Source of the DNA: Crossaster papposus
Taxonomy: Eukaryota > Echinodermata > Asteroidea > Velatida > Solasteridae
Length of the DNA: 64,000 bases
NCBI GenBank assembly: GCA_037893245.1
Contig: JBAIAA010000398.1
Span: 124,001 to 188,000 of the forward strand
Direction: 5' to 3'
Both the position numbers and the translations under genes were made by a program. The notes under the pieces were generated by a model, which saw only the letters and a program-made list of their open reading frames with translations, was not told where the DNA came from and did not search any database. This document shows positions 42,391 to 55,489 of the stretch, piece by piece (positions within the stretch are counted from its first letter, which is position 1; every line of letters begins with the position of its first letter).

Positions 42391-43187
42391 CAATAATCGA
42401 CAAATCGGCCATTCGTTGCATTGATACAAGTAGAAAATATCGAAATATCGAACATCAAGAGCAGTAGGGTATTGCCTTTCATAATATCAATAAGGCCAAT
42501 GCCATCCAGAGGACATCTAGAATAAAATAATATTATATGTGACCCGCTCCGTCGTAATCAGGAATAAGTCGCTGTGGCTGTTTTACGCAATCGGTCGTTG
42601 AAGTGAACGCATGGGTGAAAATCGTGTCCAAGTCTTTTTCTGAACACCGTATTTTTAGGAAGTGTAGTTATCACAGATTATTGTCATTAATGTCTTGTAT
42701 GTAAAACGATCAATAAAGATGAAAATGAAGAGAATTTGTGTGCGCTGTCCGTATGATTTTGGTCAATTTTGTTTATTTCAAAGCTGTTTTTCTCGTAAAA
42801 GTGGAATCGGCAAATAAATATACACCTGTCATCTTCATCAGACCATAACTCGTTAACCTAAGAAGATACACACTTGTGATGGGTATCATTAGAAAGCTTA
42901 TGAAATTCCCTTTCTCACCATGAGCATATCTCAAAAAGTCATTTCGAGACTTATTCCTGATTTCGATGGAGCGGGTCATATATACAATCAGAAAATGGCA
43001 TTTGTGACCATTATTGTGTGCATTGTTTTTACAAACAATTTACCTAGTTTTGTTGGTCACCTCGCGTGCAGACCTTATAGGCCTATAGCCTATACATGTA
43101 CATGTGATTTACACTGTATAAATGACTTGTACGCTCATATACCTGTCACGGTCTGAGATAATCAGCGACATTGTGTCAATAAAATAA
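42391..43187. repeat. Duplicated non-coding block (copy 1, interrupted)
   Basis: Starts AATCGACAAATCGGCCATTC and ends GAGATAATCAGCGACATTGT. It matches 47891-48209 apart from the MITE at 42540-42978. Similarity is high enough to read by eye, but there are many small indels, so the duplication is not recent. Confidence 0.75.
42540..42978. mobile_element. MITE inserted into the duplicated block
   Basis: TGACCCGCTCCGTCGTAATC with AGGAATAAG at the left; inverted CTTATTCCTGATTTCGATGG with AGCGGGTCA at the right. TATA-like flanks on each side. The paralogous block at 47891 lacks it, which shows the empty site. Confidence 0.8.
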
Positions 43188-43558
43188 TATTCGCGCTTTA
43201 TGTCAATATAAATCGTTACAACCCCTCTGCTAGTTCTAACATAAAGCTATCCCCCATCTGAAAAATAAAAAGGCGATTGCTGACGTTAAAAATAAAGACA
43301 ATGAGTGATTTAGATGATGCTTGAGAGCCACTCTGGGTAAATATACTAACAAAGTAAAAAAAACAAATACAAATACAACCCAAAATATAAAATTCACGAA
43401 CATAATACCAACAACTTACGATAAGAACGACGGATTGAATGTTAAAGACGTTGATTTTCCGACACTACGTAGATTTTCCCAACCAGGGCATGGCAGAACG
43501 ACGAAACAATCTATCGATACACGTCATCGTGTACGAGTCAGGAGATGTACGACTATTG

Positions 43559-43801
43559 TGGGCTTTTTCGAAACCTTTGCTTTGTCTTCGGCTTTGGCTT
43601 CGCCTCCGAATTCTGAATTACTGAGAAGCAAATATGAAATTAAAGCAAATATAAATAGTCTAACTTTTGGGTTCATATCAGTAGATTGAATGTTTCTGAA
43701 GCACAACGGGCATCAAAATGTGGCAAGGGATCTTGCAGTTGGGAATCTAAAATCGCCTTAAGCCAAAGACGGAGACGAAGCAAGGGATTCGAAAAGGCCC
43801 T
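43559..43801. mobile_element. MITE, family C (copy 2)
   Basis: Nearly identical to 24999-25241 over its whole length, including GGGATTCGAAAAGGCCC at the right end. It is followed by TATATATAT, so the target was probably a TA run. Confidence 0.85.
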
Positions 43802-44516
43802 ATATATATATCTGGAAACGCAGCTAATGAAACCATCAAATGAATCTACTGTTGTTTTCCGTTGGTGATTAGAACAAAAGATTAACTTAAGAAATATTTG
43901 GGTCTCGGGCGTCTGTCTTATTATGTTTCGCAAAATAAGTTGTACATACGTCAAAGAAAAAGAAAATCGTAAAATAACAATTGTTTTCACCTGTACAAAA
44001 AACAATAGTTTCGCGGATTTTGAACGTAAAATTACGGTACTGCGACCTAGAAAATATCACGCATCCGTAGTTTACATGTTTGGACGTTATTTTATACAAA
44101 GAGGATATGTATTTTTACAAGATCCCTTTCTCAAAATACATCTTTTTGTGTAAATATACATCAACACCAACAACGTGTTGTTTATTTACAGAGAATCTAC
44201 TGTTATCTTACAGTTATCTCATTACGCAGCAACTGACCAATAAGAACTGAGAAAATGTGTAGTTCATAAAAGTTTGTTAAATTCTGGTTTTTATACAAAA
44301 AATGCACTTTCCTGACCATAATTTGTTATTATTCAAACAATTCCATGATAAAATATTAATTTTTGTCAAACATAGGGGGTTCGATAATACTTAAGTACCT
44401 CAAATAACATTCTGTGAGTTGGCACAATGGTAGTAGGGTATATGCATCGGACGGTGGTCATTTGCACCTCTTTCCCGACCCTTATATTATAAGATACAAC
44501 ACTCACTTGACTATAG

Positions 44517-44700
44517 ATCCATTACTAGATCCACTCGACATTATTGTGTTGTCAGTGACACCCTCCGATCCACTGTAAATTACCGTTCTAAGGTCGTCCT
44601 TCCTCGAATTGAGGGTTCGTATACACTTTTCCCAAATGATTGAAAAGTGACCGTCAATTAACAGCTCGATCCCTCGCTCGGTCACTGCCGATTGTTTATC
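44517..44700. repeat. Dispersed non-coding block (copy 2)
   Basis: ATCCACTCGACATTATTGTG and AATGATTGAAAAGTGACCGT match 41725-41915 in the same orientation, about 2.8 kb apart. Confidence 0.6.
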
Positions 44701-44709
44701 TTCTCCGTC

Positions 44710-46740
44710 GATTCTAATAATTAATCAATTAACGTCAAACCGTTGGTTTACTGCTTTACTTTGTGATGTTTATTAACTTAATAAAATAGGAAGCATGACG
44801 TGAGGGTTATGTTGCATGGATTGTCCTGGCTCGTACCATTGCTAACCGTGTGGGATTGTTGACACGAGACGAAGAAAAGGTTGATGGGCGAAGTGACTAA
44901 AATGAGGATATTCTCCCAGTATAAACGCTTAAGTGTATCTATAGGAATCCGCATGTAATTATGTGAGCCGTGTGTTACATGGGTCATCACCCATGAGATT
45001 GAGACACAAAGTGTGACATTAACTACATCACAGTTGCGTGCCATTCATATGAACTAAATTATTGAAATATTGGATGGTAAACAGAATTGGGAGAGTTTGG
45101 TACCATTCGAGGTTTCTTGAGAAATGTAACGGGGACACCGTGTCTCCTTTTCAACCGTGTTGCGATGTTTATTGTACAAACCTTCTCTACGTACTAACTG
45201 GCCACAAGATGAAATCATACGTATTTTTATAAGGTTATTGTAGATAACATGTTGAAAATATGTAACACTGTTACACAAAGAGTGCCTTGCCAAACATTTG
45301 CGTAGGGTCTACTGGTATGACAAATAACACTCTCATGTTAAAGTTGTAATAACAATTGTATAAAGCCTCTTTCTTCTCAGATTTCAGGATAATTTATTTT
45401 CGGGTCGAAAGATTTGCGAGAGTTGATAGGCCTAAAGAAAATATATTGTTTCCTCTTTGGTATAAAACTTTGGATAAATCTATCCGAAGTACGTGATTTA
45501 TTCAATCGAAGAATGGGACATCTTTCACATACAGTTGTTGTTTCTGTAGTCGGTGTTTTTCTTGCGCGGGACAAAGTACCAACCACGGGATTAAATTGCG
45601 TTTTATATTCCGTCGAACCAGATTCGAAATTTGGTGCATTCGACTGGTAGTCTAGAACGTGTGGTGAGATCACTGAGATGAATTATTCGGGAGGAGTTTT
45701 TGGTGTTGCATTTCAGGTAAAACTACTTGACCGCTCCGAAGAATATGACGACGATGGTCAAGTGTGCTGCCTTGACTCACTCGACTCAAGGAGCTTTCTG
45801 GCTGGCCTCTAGCGGCCCTTAGCGAGGCGTTAAAGTCTCGAACTCGCCACTCATATCAGATGCAATGTCAAATTTGTCAGTAATTATGCATGTTTTTAAG
45901 CATCAAAAGTTCACAAAATCTAAAGAATGGGGATTGGCAACTAACGTAGCGAAGTGTTAGCTCTGTGAATGCTGTGTATATTCCGAGAAACTGATATTCT
46001 AAGATTTCAGTTTTGAACTAACTACTAAATGAACATTTCCAAAAAGTCGTCGCTGAGACTCATTGTTGGACTTCTTTTACTATTTTCTTGAAAATGACAG
46101 CATGCCAGAATAAATACTTTCAGAGGGAGTTTAGAGTAATTAATATCTTACATCAAGTAAGCTTTTGAACAAAAATGCTACAAAAGGTACGCTGTTCCTT
46201 TAACTTTCAAAAAGCTCTTTCTTACAAGACGTTTTTTTCTCTATTGCACAGTTAGTGCTTGAAGTTGAAGTTGAAATGTAGCTGCCGAGTTTCAAGTCTT
46301 AGTTCTCATAAGTGATTTTCTTTTAGAAGATATAGATAAGTGTAGATATTTGGGGCTTGCGCGAATATTCCCACAAGGGGTAATACTATAGTCTTAAGTA
46401 GGAGTCGAGTGCGTTCTGATGCCTTATGATAGCAGTTTGGAATTTATTAATTTATCCACTAAGGACAAGATCTTGAGGTACGTGCTTTTATTGGAAGACT
46501 ACGCATCGTTAGCCTTCGCGGATTATTCTGGCTGTCACCAAAGGTAAAAGTAACTAAAGTCGAGTTTTAATTATTTTTGTTCAATCTTAAATGTGTTTAA
46601 TATTTACTTAGATCAGGATTCAAAAATAATTCACGGGCTAGCGAGGAGCTTTAGCTTGACGTAAATCCGTAAGGAGTAATTTTTCAGCGAGCACCCCTTG
46701 ATAGAATAAGAGCGGATTTATGTGGTTAGCGCCATGAAAT
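44710..46740. other. Non-coding stretch
   Basis: About 2 kb without credible exons or clear repeats. Short open frames such as 45377-45673 (minus) and 45414-45650 (plus) overlap each other and show no domain. Confidence 0.5.
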
Positions 46741-46749
46741 TCGGTCGGC

Positions 46750-46950
46750 CAATTTCATAAAACATGTAACACCACAATTTGCTTAGCAAAACAATCTTGC
46801 TCAGTAAAAACAGGTTACCAGCCATGTGTTTCTCATGCTAAACAAACTCCCAGCTAAATACCAGCTGAAAATTTGGTTCGTAACCCTGTTTTTGACAAGG
46901 AAGATCTTTCATGCTAAGCAGTTTCTTGTGCTAAGCAGCTTTATGAACAT
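46750..46950. mobile_element. MITE-like inverted repeat
   Basis: ATTTCATAAAACATGTAACA with TTTGCTTAGCA at the left is echoed inverted by TGCTAAGCAGCTTTATGAAC at the right. TGCTAAGCA-type words recur four times between. Confidence 0.55.
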
Positions 46951-47331
46951 GAATACTACACAGCGCCAGCAGAACAAACAAATCTGCGCTAACCTTGTAA
47001 CCACACAATCCATAGTAACGGGATTTTAACCCTTTAATACGCTTGCCGTAATTATAGTGTTTTTTTGCAGTACAGTTTATTACATTTCTTCTGGTGTTGA
47101 TTTTTGCCAATGCGAGTTTTGATTTTATGCGAACCCGAAAAAGATAATCTAGATTCATATGGGCTTTATTTTGTTAACGTTGTTCACCTTACAACCACAG
47201 AACTCCCGAAAACACTTGAACATCACGAACATTAACGATAATACCCGACCGTCAATAAAACGTGTTCGGAAAACATTTTTTGGAAACAGCAGCTTTTTGC
47301 CCGTATTCGTCACGTGACATTGGCGGCTACC

Positions 47332-47657
47332 CACTGACCTCTACACCTGGACGGACCATTGTCCATATTCTGCTGTGCTAACGCTTGAAGTGGGCGCGAA
47401 CTGGAAGTGCAACATGGCGGACCCAAGACGTCACTTCTGTGAGCCAATGAAATGTCCTGGTGTAGAGGTCAGTGGATTTACTCTGTACAGTTTGTATTTA
47501 TAAATATTATGTCATACGTACCGTACCCACTGAACTGTACACCTGGACATTTCATTGGCTCATAGAGTGACATCGTGGGTCCGCCATGTTGCACTTCCAG
47601 TTCGCGCCGACTTCAAGTGTGAAACAATGATGATCTGTCCATGTGTAGAGGTCGGTG
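47332..47657. mobile_element. hAT-type foldback element, family D (copy 2)
   Basis: CACTGACCTCTACACCTGGA at the left and CATGTGTAGAGGTCGGTG at the right, with CGGCTACC duplicated on both sides (47324-47331 and 47658-47665). The two arms, each holding AACATGGCGGACCCA or its complement, fold on themselves around TTTATAAATATTATG. Confidence 0.85.
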
Positions 47658-47670
47658 CGGCTACCAGACC

Positions 47671-47785
47671 TAGGCTATTTTCCAAACTCCTGGCTTTGGC
47701 TCCGTCTCCGACTCCATCCCATTGCTAAACTGCATAAATGAAGCCTGAGACAAAGACGAAGTTGGGGTTTAAAAAATGGCCCTAA
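47671..47785. mobile_element. Short MITE, family C relative
   Basis: TAGGCTATTTTCCAAACTCC to GTTTAAAAAATGGCCCTAA; inner GGCTTTGGCTCCGTCTCCG pairs with CTGAGACAAAGACGAAG. Closest to the element at 9723. It begins a few bases after the family D element. Confidence 0.65.
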
Positions 47786-47890
47786 TAATTTATCAGGAAA
47801 AGTCAGAAGTATTTGGTCTGGGAACTAGACCAGCCGCAACACAGCCCGGGGACGAGGTTGAGGATATCGATACCAGCTGGACGAACTATC

Positions 47891-48209
47891 CGCCATAATC
47901 GATAAATCGGTCATTGCATTGATACGAGTAGAAAGTGCACATAAAGGTTGAACATCAAGAGCAGTACGTGTATTGCCCGTCATAACATCAATAGGGTCAA
48001 GGCATCCAGTTAGAGGACATCCAGAATATTTGTGATAATTTATGCATTATTTGTATACCAACAATTTACCTGGTTGTTTGTCCCCTTGCGTGCAGACCTT
48101 GGCCTACTAGTACTATATGTGTATAGTTTACATTGTACATGACTTGTACTAGTTGTACGCCTATATAACTATCATGGTATGAGATAATCAGCGATACTGT
48201 GTCAATGGA
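47891..48209. repeat. Duplicated non-coding block (copy 2, uninterrupted)
   Basis: AATCGATAAATCGGTCATTG to GAGATAATCAGCGATACTGT, matching 42391-43187 without its MITE. Confidence 0.75.
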
Positions 48210-48824
48210 ATCGAGATAACATTTTGGACTAAGAGCATTTTTCTGAGAGCATGTGTGAGCAAAAATATTTAGGCGTGGCGAAAGTTCAAGTATATATTAG
48301 TTGATAGACCGTGTAAGTCTCGCCAGTTCGTGTTCACTGTTGTCTCGGTATCACTATCACTAGTCACAGACTCCCGTGTTCAAAATTTGCCCAACTGTTA
48401 TCTTCGTATCGATTGAACAGAAGTTAAGGTCAGCAAATTTAATTTTATAATAGTCATCATAAATTCGCAGTATTTTCAATATGTTGTAGCGACAAGCAAC
48501 AACAAAAACCACACCAAACATTATCCACAAAATCCAACAAGCTTAATGTCCCCCCCAAAGAAAATTATTTTGCTACATCCAAGATCATGGGGGCAGACAA
48601 TAATAAAAGTGAGCCGAAATAGACCCAAGAAAAGAAAAGAAAAGGACTGCGAACCAGTGTACCACAAATGATCAGGAGTACTGTAGCTTTATGTCAGCAT
48701 AATTACAAGGATACACTCCACCGATCTACCTGCAGTATTCATTTTGGTTTTCCCTTTGAGGGTGATTAGACCTTTTTTTCACGCAACGTTAGGCATGAGC
48801 TCCCTTCACATACGCCCACGCGCC

Positions 48825-48977
48825 TATATAACGTCACCGTTTGGCACACTTCCTTCCGCATAAATAGTGTTGCTGCCAAATGACGCTGGCACAACGAGAG
48901 ATAACATATTCTATATGAGGGTCGAGCTTCCCAACAGAACAAAACTAGCAACACGGAGAGTACAGCACAGTCCAATG
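48825..48977 (+). promoter_or_regulatory. Weak candidate promoter and first exon
   Basis: CGCCTATATAACGTCACCG gives a TATA-like element and a CRE-like ACGTCA. About 150 bp on, CAGTCCAATG|GTAAGTC is an ATG placed directly before a consensus donor, an arrangement known in some animal genes. There is no downstream exon I can recognise, and other ATGs precede this one. Treat as a hint only. Confidence 0.2.
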
Positions 48978-49271
48978 GTAAGTCAATCAGAATTTTAATA
49001 ACCTTTAGACTTAATAGGGTGGCCCAGAAAACGGACAAAGCATGATTTAGCTGACCTGCACTGAGGTCAAACTGCTATAAGTACATACCGGTAATCTTTC
49101 TGAGAGGAAGATACCAAGATAGGGTTTGGAGCTAAGACTATACTGGACCAAGTCGGAACTCTTGGTACCGGTATTCTTTTTCTTCCAGAAGAATTCTCTA
49201 TTAATTGGTATAGGTAGTTTAGGGTTTAGGTGGTGGAGGTGTGCTTGTCTAGAAAGATTCTCCATCCATTG

Positions 49272-49432
49272 CATATGAAGCGCGATATGTGGCAGAGAAA
49301 ACAATCCGTCTTTTGTGTTGACCATTGTGTTCCAGGAATCTCAGGAATTCTTTTTAGGTTTCAAGGGGGGATGTGTGTATATGCTATAGGGATAAGAGGG
49401 GGTACCCCTCTGCCACATATCGTGCTGGGTAT
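49272..49432. mobile_element. MITE, family I (copy 2)
   Basis: CATATGAAGCGCGATATGTG with GCAGAG at the left; inverted CTCTGCCACATATCGTGCTG at the right; central TCAGGAATTCTTTTTAGGTT as in the copy at 34411. Confidence 0.75.
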
Positions 49433-49439
49433 AATCTAT

Positions 49440-52400
49440 TGTATACCACCAGTCCTGTACAACTAAAATATGGATTTTGGAAGCCTCGTGTTTTTTTCGC
49501 CCAAAACCTGCAGTCGGGTCAATATATACAGTTATACCCTAACAAATTGCAACAAAAGGTTTTTAAACGGCTTTTGGTAGTATTTGACATCAGTAATAAC
49601 ATACTAAAAATCTAAACAAATCGGACTTCCGGAAAGATGTTATTTTCGACACCATCTTTGACATTTTAAGTAGTCCTAATGGATTGTTTTACCCCTGACT
49701 GAAACTATAGGGAGTCGCGTTGTATTAACAAACACCCTGATGCGGTTTCTGTACTCGCCGAAGAGACTAGCCTATTATGGTGGTTACACCGCATAATATA
49801 ATTATGTTAGTGCTCAAACGGCAAAGAAAAATTGTGTTTTATAATTGCAAATCTAGTGAAGGCGTGCAGTAGCCTATTTGTGAATCCTATTACATTTGTC
49901 TGTATTCAGTGACGTCGATTCATGCAGGCGTTTTGCCTGAGGTGCGTGGATTTTCTGGTGCCGGTTGCTTTGAATTATTACTTGTGTCACCTTGTTGTCG
50001 CCTTCGTGATAATGCGACATCTAAATGCCTTGTAATGACGATTTATCCTGGTCAAACTCGGGCGCCTTTAGGTTCCCAACAATTTGGTGTCAACAACCTA
50101 AAATGAAACTTAATCGGCCGTGCGATCAAATGAGCTATCCGTTTACTGTTGTTATTTTTTCACAATAGGAAACCATGAACTTCCTGATTCTGTATTCGTG
50201 AACATTCTGTGTTTTAGCTGCTGTGCCATCAAATTGTGTATGCAGAAAATCAGAGACGGTATAAAATGGACGCGATGTGCAAAACTGCATGCAGCCCATT
50301 TCATCAGTAGACCTACTTTATTGGCCCTGGTAGCATGACTGACTTACACCCCGTTTCATTCGATTTGCTCATTTCCACTTTCAATCAAGACGAGTAGACC
50401 CCAGATGAGTAGACCCCGTCGGAACTCGTGCCCGTGCTTAGAATACCTGCCCCATTCTAAGGGGTATGATGTTACACCTAGTTCCACACATAAGGATTGA
50501 TTTACAGTGCCGGGTATGGACATATAGGGCCTATATGATTCAGCGCCCCAAGCAGTAGTTGTTTAGAGACTTTCAGAACGTAAAGATCGTCAAGGAATAC
50601 TCCCTCTGGGCCCTGTCAGGTCACACAAACAACAGTTGCTTTTGCTGGAATTCTAAGAAATTATGTTTTTTTGGGGGGGCAAACATTGTTACACTGTGTC
50701 ATAAAACTAAAAAGCAATAACAATTTTAGTCTCCTATTTAAGTAAAAACAATCACCCAAATAACCGCCACAAAAGTATTTCATATTACAAAAATTTGTAC
50801 GAGTGCTCCAACTTCCTCAAGTCCACATGTATTTTAGATTTTCGGAAGTGAAAGGTCACCGGGGCACGATATTTCTCTTTAATGTCATGCGGTTTTTCAG
50901 TTGCCATAAATTGAGATACTAATAACAATTAAGGCTTTTTTCAAGGGTGCTTTTTTTAAGAAATCAATTTCCCCAAAATTATTTCAAAAGCTCCTTTTTA
51001 CTTGCTGATTTTCCCATTCGAAGGGTCCGGAAGTGCGCCACCAGGGGTAGTTCAGGCTGTATACAAGGTTCAGGCTGTATAACAAGCATACCGCACGTAC
51101 CGGTGCTATGTGTGTCGTACGTCTTTACTAAGCGTATAGTTCTTTGGTTGCTATTGTACAGCTAGTACTTTGGTTGCTATAGGTATTAGCCGTGGATAGG
51201 AAAATAGAACAAAATATCGAATGTCATGTGACTCGCTCTTGGCCAATAGACTGACACAGAATCCTCGGTTGAGGCGTTATAAATCCACATAGAGGCCGTC
51301 TCCGGGCCGAGTTTTCTGGTGTTGTTCTGGTTTTATTTTTTGTATGTAAATATGACCATCCCTTCCGAGACAAAAGATTAATCGGACGATTCATCTTCTT
51401 AGAAGGGGAAACATGCACTAAATTCATTTAACCATTTAAACCGCTGCTCCAATGTTTTAACCGCCTGCACGATCGAGTGATCACTCGAAACCACACACCG
51501 CACACGTTTCTATAATTGGCGGTTGTACTTTTTTGGAGGAAGTCACGTAAAATAGAAATCCATCTAAATAATTTCTACCAGTATCTCAAACGAGGTAATT
51601 AACTGACGGGGTTTCTGCTAATACAGAATAGCTTGCTAAACAATACACGAGGTAATCGGTGACAGTGGGGCTTATTGAAGTCCTTCGCACCCCTATGGTC
51701 AGCTACGACTGTGTCATACCGGACATAGCAACATTATTTGTTATATCAAAATGTTGTGTTAAGTTTAACATTTAATGTCGGTATGTTTGCACTTGTTTCC
51801 TTTGCGATCGAGGATCGAAACACAAAAGAAAACAAAGGGAACACAAGATCTTTGAAGGACGGTTTCCTTGTCCTCGATCGCTCCGGTAAGCGCTAAGCAA
51901 TGGGGTTAGGTTTCAGTAAAGGAATAAAAGAAAACACAATAGGGGATCCTCGGTCGTAATGGCAATTCACGAACTATAGCGTTTTGCAATTTAGAGCCAA
52001 TTTATATCTGCCATCAATTTTAGATTTTACAATTGTATTTATGCTGTAGAAAATATAATAAGCCCTTTGACCAAATCTATACAAACCCCAAGATTTAAAT
52101 TTGTTTGGGGGCTGTGTGATCTTTGTACTGTTTACTTTAATTTGCTTCCCGTTGGGGTAATTTAATGATTCCCAAAAAGCAAACATTTTCTATTAAAAGG
52201 AAAAACCAACAGTGTCCTAGCCTCAGTGCGGTCTGTTGTAGCGTTAGCTATAAAAGTAGTCAGGGCGCCACTATCAACATGACGGCATCACTTCAGTACA
52301 ACTGCTAGCATCTGCACACGCAGGGATATCATGTACGTACATGGCTGGCGATTCAGTAAGTTTGCGCTCCATGCGCGAATCAATCGCAACTGACGTCCCG

Positions 52401-52700
52401 CTCTGCAAATTGGTGCGAGGAGGAAGACCCATCTAAATTAAGAGCATTTTGTTGGATCGAAGAAGCTTGACCTAAGTCTGCTCATACAAGGTCTACGAGC
52501 GATCACACTCTATACTACAGTAGGCGCCTCTACGCCAATAAGTGTGCTCGGTTGAGAAAAGCCAACGACTCCTCGTAATTCGAAACCTTTTTTTGATTGC
52601 CACTGCATGCCAGTTCGCTGATTGGTGTCGAGGATCAAAACAGGTACGTCCAACACGACTTTTTCGTTTAATTAACAAATTCAAATTATGTACATTGTAA
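49440..52700. other. Non-coding stretch
   Basis: About 3.3 kb in which I see no supported gene. Short frames (for example 49909-50106 and 50120-50338, plus) lack domains and splice context. A perfect 14-bp palindrome, CGAGTGATCACTCG, lies at about 51473-51486 and a GCGATCGAGGATCG / CCTCGATCGC inverted pair at 51800-51885. Confidence 0.5.
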
Positions 52701-52706
52701 GAAATT

Positions 52707-52988
52707 ACCGTAAAGTTTACGGATGAAAGTTGTGCATCAAATGTCAGGATTCGACCGTACGGTACGGTACAGTCAGACCGTATTCGATCGACTGTACGGC
52801 CGAACTGTATATTTGTATTTACTGATAAACCGTTTTTACGGTGAAAAGTCTGTAAGTTATGTGACTTGACATATTTTTCACCATAAACAAATAGATTTAT
52901 CGGTAAATACAACTACCTTCCGACCGTATCATACGGTCGAATTCCTGGCATCTCGCTGCACAACTTTCAACCATATTATTTTTACAGT
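52707..52988. mobile_element. Foldback MITE rich in ACCGTACGGT
   Basis: CCGTAAAGTTTACGGATGAA with AGTTGTGCA at the left is matched by inverted TGCACAACTTTCAACCATAT with TTTTACAG at the right. Inner arms (GATTCGACCGTACGGTACGG; ACCGTATCATACGGTCGAAT) and TTTACTGATAAAC / GATTTATCGGTAAA also pair, so the whole 280 bp can fold. Confidence 0.75.
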
Positions 52989-53322
52989 GTTCAGGACTGC
53001 CGAAAGAATGGTTGAAAAATATTTTTTTTCATTTAATTTATTTTTATTTTATTGACATAAATGTCAAACAGATTCCACAAATATCCGAACTAATGTGAAA
53101 TTCCAATTAACTATGTTGTTAGCTATAAACAATTCCCTTTCCTTTTCCCGCGCTTTCACGATTATCACCTGTTGGCAAGGACAATCACTAGACAGTTGAT
53201 TTGCCGTTCTACGGAAATATATATATATCGCAGAACTTATTTAAAAGGCCGTTTACACCGTCGTTTCCCTTGCACGTTGTAACTCAAACGCGATGTTTAC
53301 CTTAATGATAGAGTGCTGTTGC

Positions 53323-53440
53323 CTCGTGGTCGGTTGCATTGAACTCGTGATGCTATGAGTAATTCTGCAGGTTGTGGGTTCGAGTCCATTCCGGTGCATT
53401 ATGTGACCTTGGGTAAGGCATTTGTCACTCTATGGTCACA
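53323..53440 (+). mobile_element. tRNA-derived SINE fragment
   Basis: GTTGTGGGTTCGAGTCC is a good B box; CTCGTGGTCGGTTGCATTGA occupies the A-box position. It is followed by the conserved-looking SINE body TGTGACCTTGGGTAAGGCAT. The cloverleaf is not restorable, so it is not a tRNA gene. Confidence 0.65.
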
Positions 53441-53548
53441 CATTGCTTCTTCCTATAAGGCCACAACTTCCGAGGCCAAGGCCAAGGCCAAGACCTTGCA
53501 CTCCGAGGCCATGCAAATCGGCGTATAGAGGATGGATATGTGCAGGGT

Positions 53549-53775
53549 TGTAGTCGAGTCCCTGCAAGTCCGTTCACAAGTCCTTTCGTGAAGCCAGTCA
53601 CAAGCCCCTTCATAAAGGCAGTCACAAGTAACTGGACGAACAATGACAAAGGAATGCTTTTGTCAAAGCTAATTTGAATAGCTTGTGATTTGAATTGGAA
53701 CTGAAGGACTTGTGATGGACTTGCAGGGACTTACAGGGACTTGCAGGGACTTGTGATGGACTCGTCTACATCCCT
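53549..53775. mobile_element. Inverted-repeat element, family H (copy 2)
   Basis: TTGTAGTCGAGTCCCTGCAA at the left and GACTTGTGATGGACTCGTCT with ACA at the right. The right arm contains four tandem GGGACTTACA/GGGACTTGCA copies. It shares TGTCATTGTTC (complement) and AGTAACTGG with the copy at 33717. Confidence 0.7.
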
Positions 53776-53789
53776 GGATATGTGATACT

Positions 53790-55200
53790 CAATTGAACAG
53801 TTCCTCGTTATTTTGTAACGTCTTGATGATCATGTCATCAGGATATATCTCATAACTGTCTAAAAAAAAACCGGATTGAACGTATTTGTACTAAATTGTG
53901 CTCACGACTGCCCACCTTTTGATTGTAAATGTATTCAATTTTAGCCTTTGGCTGCATTTGCGTAATTAAAAAAATAAATAATATAGCTTTACCCATCAAA
54001 TCTTAATGGTAAATCGATCCAAGGACAGCGAATACTTAATGTTACGCATTAGATTGTGCGTCCATTTTTGTCTGAATAATGCTGTCTCGCTGGCTTGATT
54101 TAATTGTACATGTATTGACATGTACATGTTCACCTACGAAAGATTGGAACACATGGCGCCTCACTTTTTGTTATTCAATGTCAACCTATAGTCCAGAATA
54201 CAGGTGTTTGCTTTAAAATATATGCACCAATTACAACGCGTGACCCGAAGCTAAATTAATCCATGGAGGAATACAAAATTTTCCTATGATCAATCTATTC
54301 AAAACTCGAACCAATAAACATATTCTCGAAAATGCTACAGATTAAAATGCTTCATTAACAATAATAAACTCAAATACTCTGACTACACTCCGTTGGTTAG
54401 GGTTAGTGTGCTAGCCGACAAAGTTCTTGGTAGCCGACCTTTAAATTCACGTAGATCACTAAAGATGTTCGTATCTCATGGAACTATTAATTGGAGGTCG
54501 AACAATTCCGAATCGGGTTTCGTATATTGGAAAATTAGAGTGACGTACATTCTGTTCAATGCCTCGACATTTTGTCTCGTGTGGGTTTTTGTTGACAGGG
54601 AATGAACAGATCGTTGTGATGTCCAAATCTTTCATAACTTCGGATTTGAACGTAGCCTTCAGTTTTGCCTTGTATTTACAATTCTCAGTGGAACATGTCG
54701 AGTTTGTAAGATAAAACGAGGGGCATCGGTACAGTTTACAGTGTCCAATTTAATTGTTTTGATCGTGCGTCGCCCAATCAAATCTCGACCGAGTATAGCT
54801 CGCTATACCAGGGTTTACTTCGGCCACCAAACATGCATAGGCATTACAGCACTGATGTGTTTTATTCATCTGTCGTCTGAATAGTTTAATAGCATTTTAA
54901 TTAGACTCTATTTGCTTTTGATGCCTTTCTATGTTGCGTAAGGTGAAGTAGTGTTACCACAAGAGCTGCAGTCTATTTGATACATATTCTACCCTTATTT
55001 ACCTGCCCAACACGCACCCGTACGGCTACCTATCGTTAACGTCAAGTATCCATGATTAATATTCGGCCTGGTTTCTTCTTGTTCTCTTAGTGCTCGGACA
55101 AATTAAACCTTCGCTCCCAGTCATTTTCTTCATACCTAATTCCGTGCTTACAAGCCAGTGGAAATCACCTGCAAGGTTAAATCCACGTGCAATTATACTC
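53790..55200. other. Non-coding stretch
   Basis: About 1.4 kb, AT-rich, with TACATGTAC motifs near 54110 and no supported gene. Confidence 0.5.
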
Positions 55201-55489
55201 GATTGAATGTGGGTTAAATGTTGATATCGATTGGGGTCCATCCCTCTTCCATCAAGGTCAATGGGGGCGTCCTTGATCGATTAAATCTTCAATCACAGAT
55301 TGACCGATTGACCGCAGTTAATTGCACTGAACACTACCGAGTGGAAAACACGTTTCCTCTCTCTCAATCTCACGAACATTCCAATCTACTGGGTCTGTTG
55401 TTTAGAGAAAACAATCAACGAAGTCGCTATATAGCCTTGTACAAGGCGTTCGTCGTTATCCGTCTGAAATCAACTAAACGCCGCGTGCT

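Noticed and set aside
44405-44480. Possible tRNA or SINE: TTGGCACAATGGTAG resembles an A box.
   Set aside because: No B box or cloverleaf follows at the right distance.
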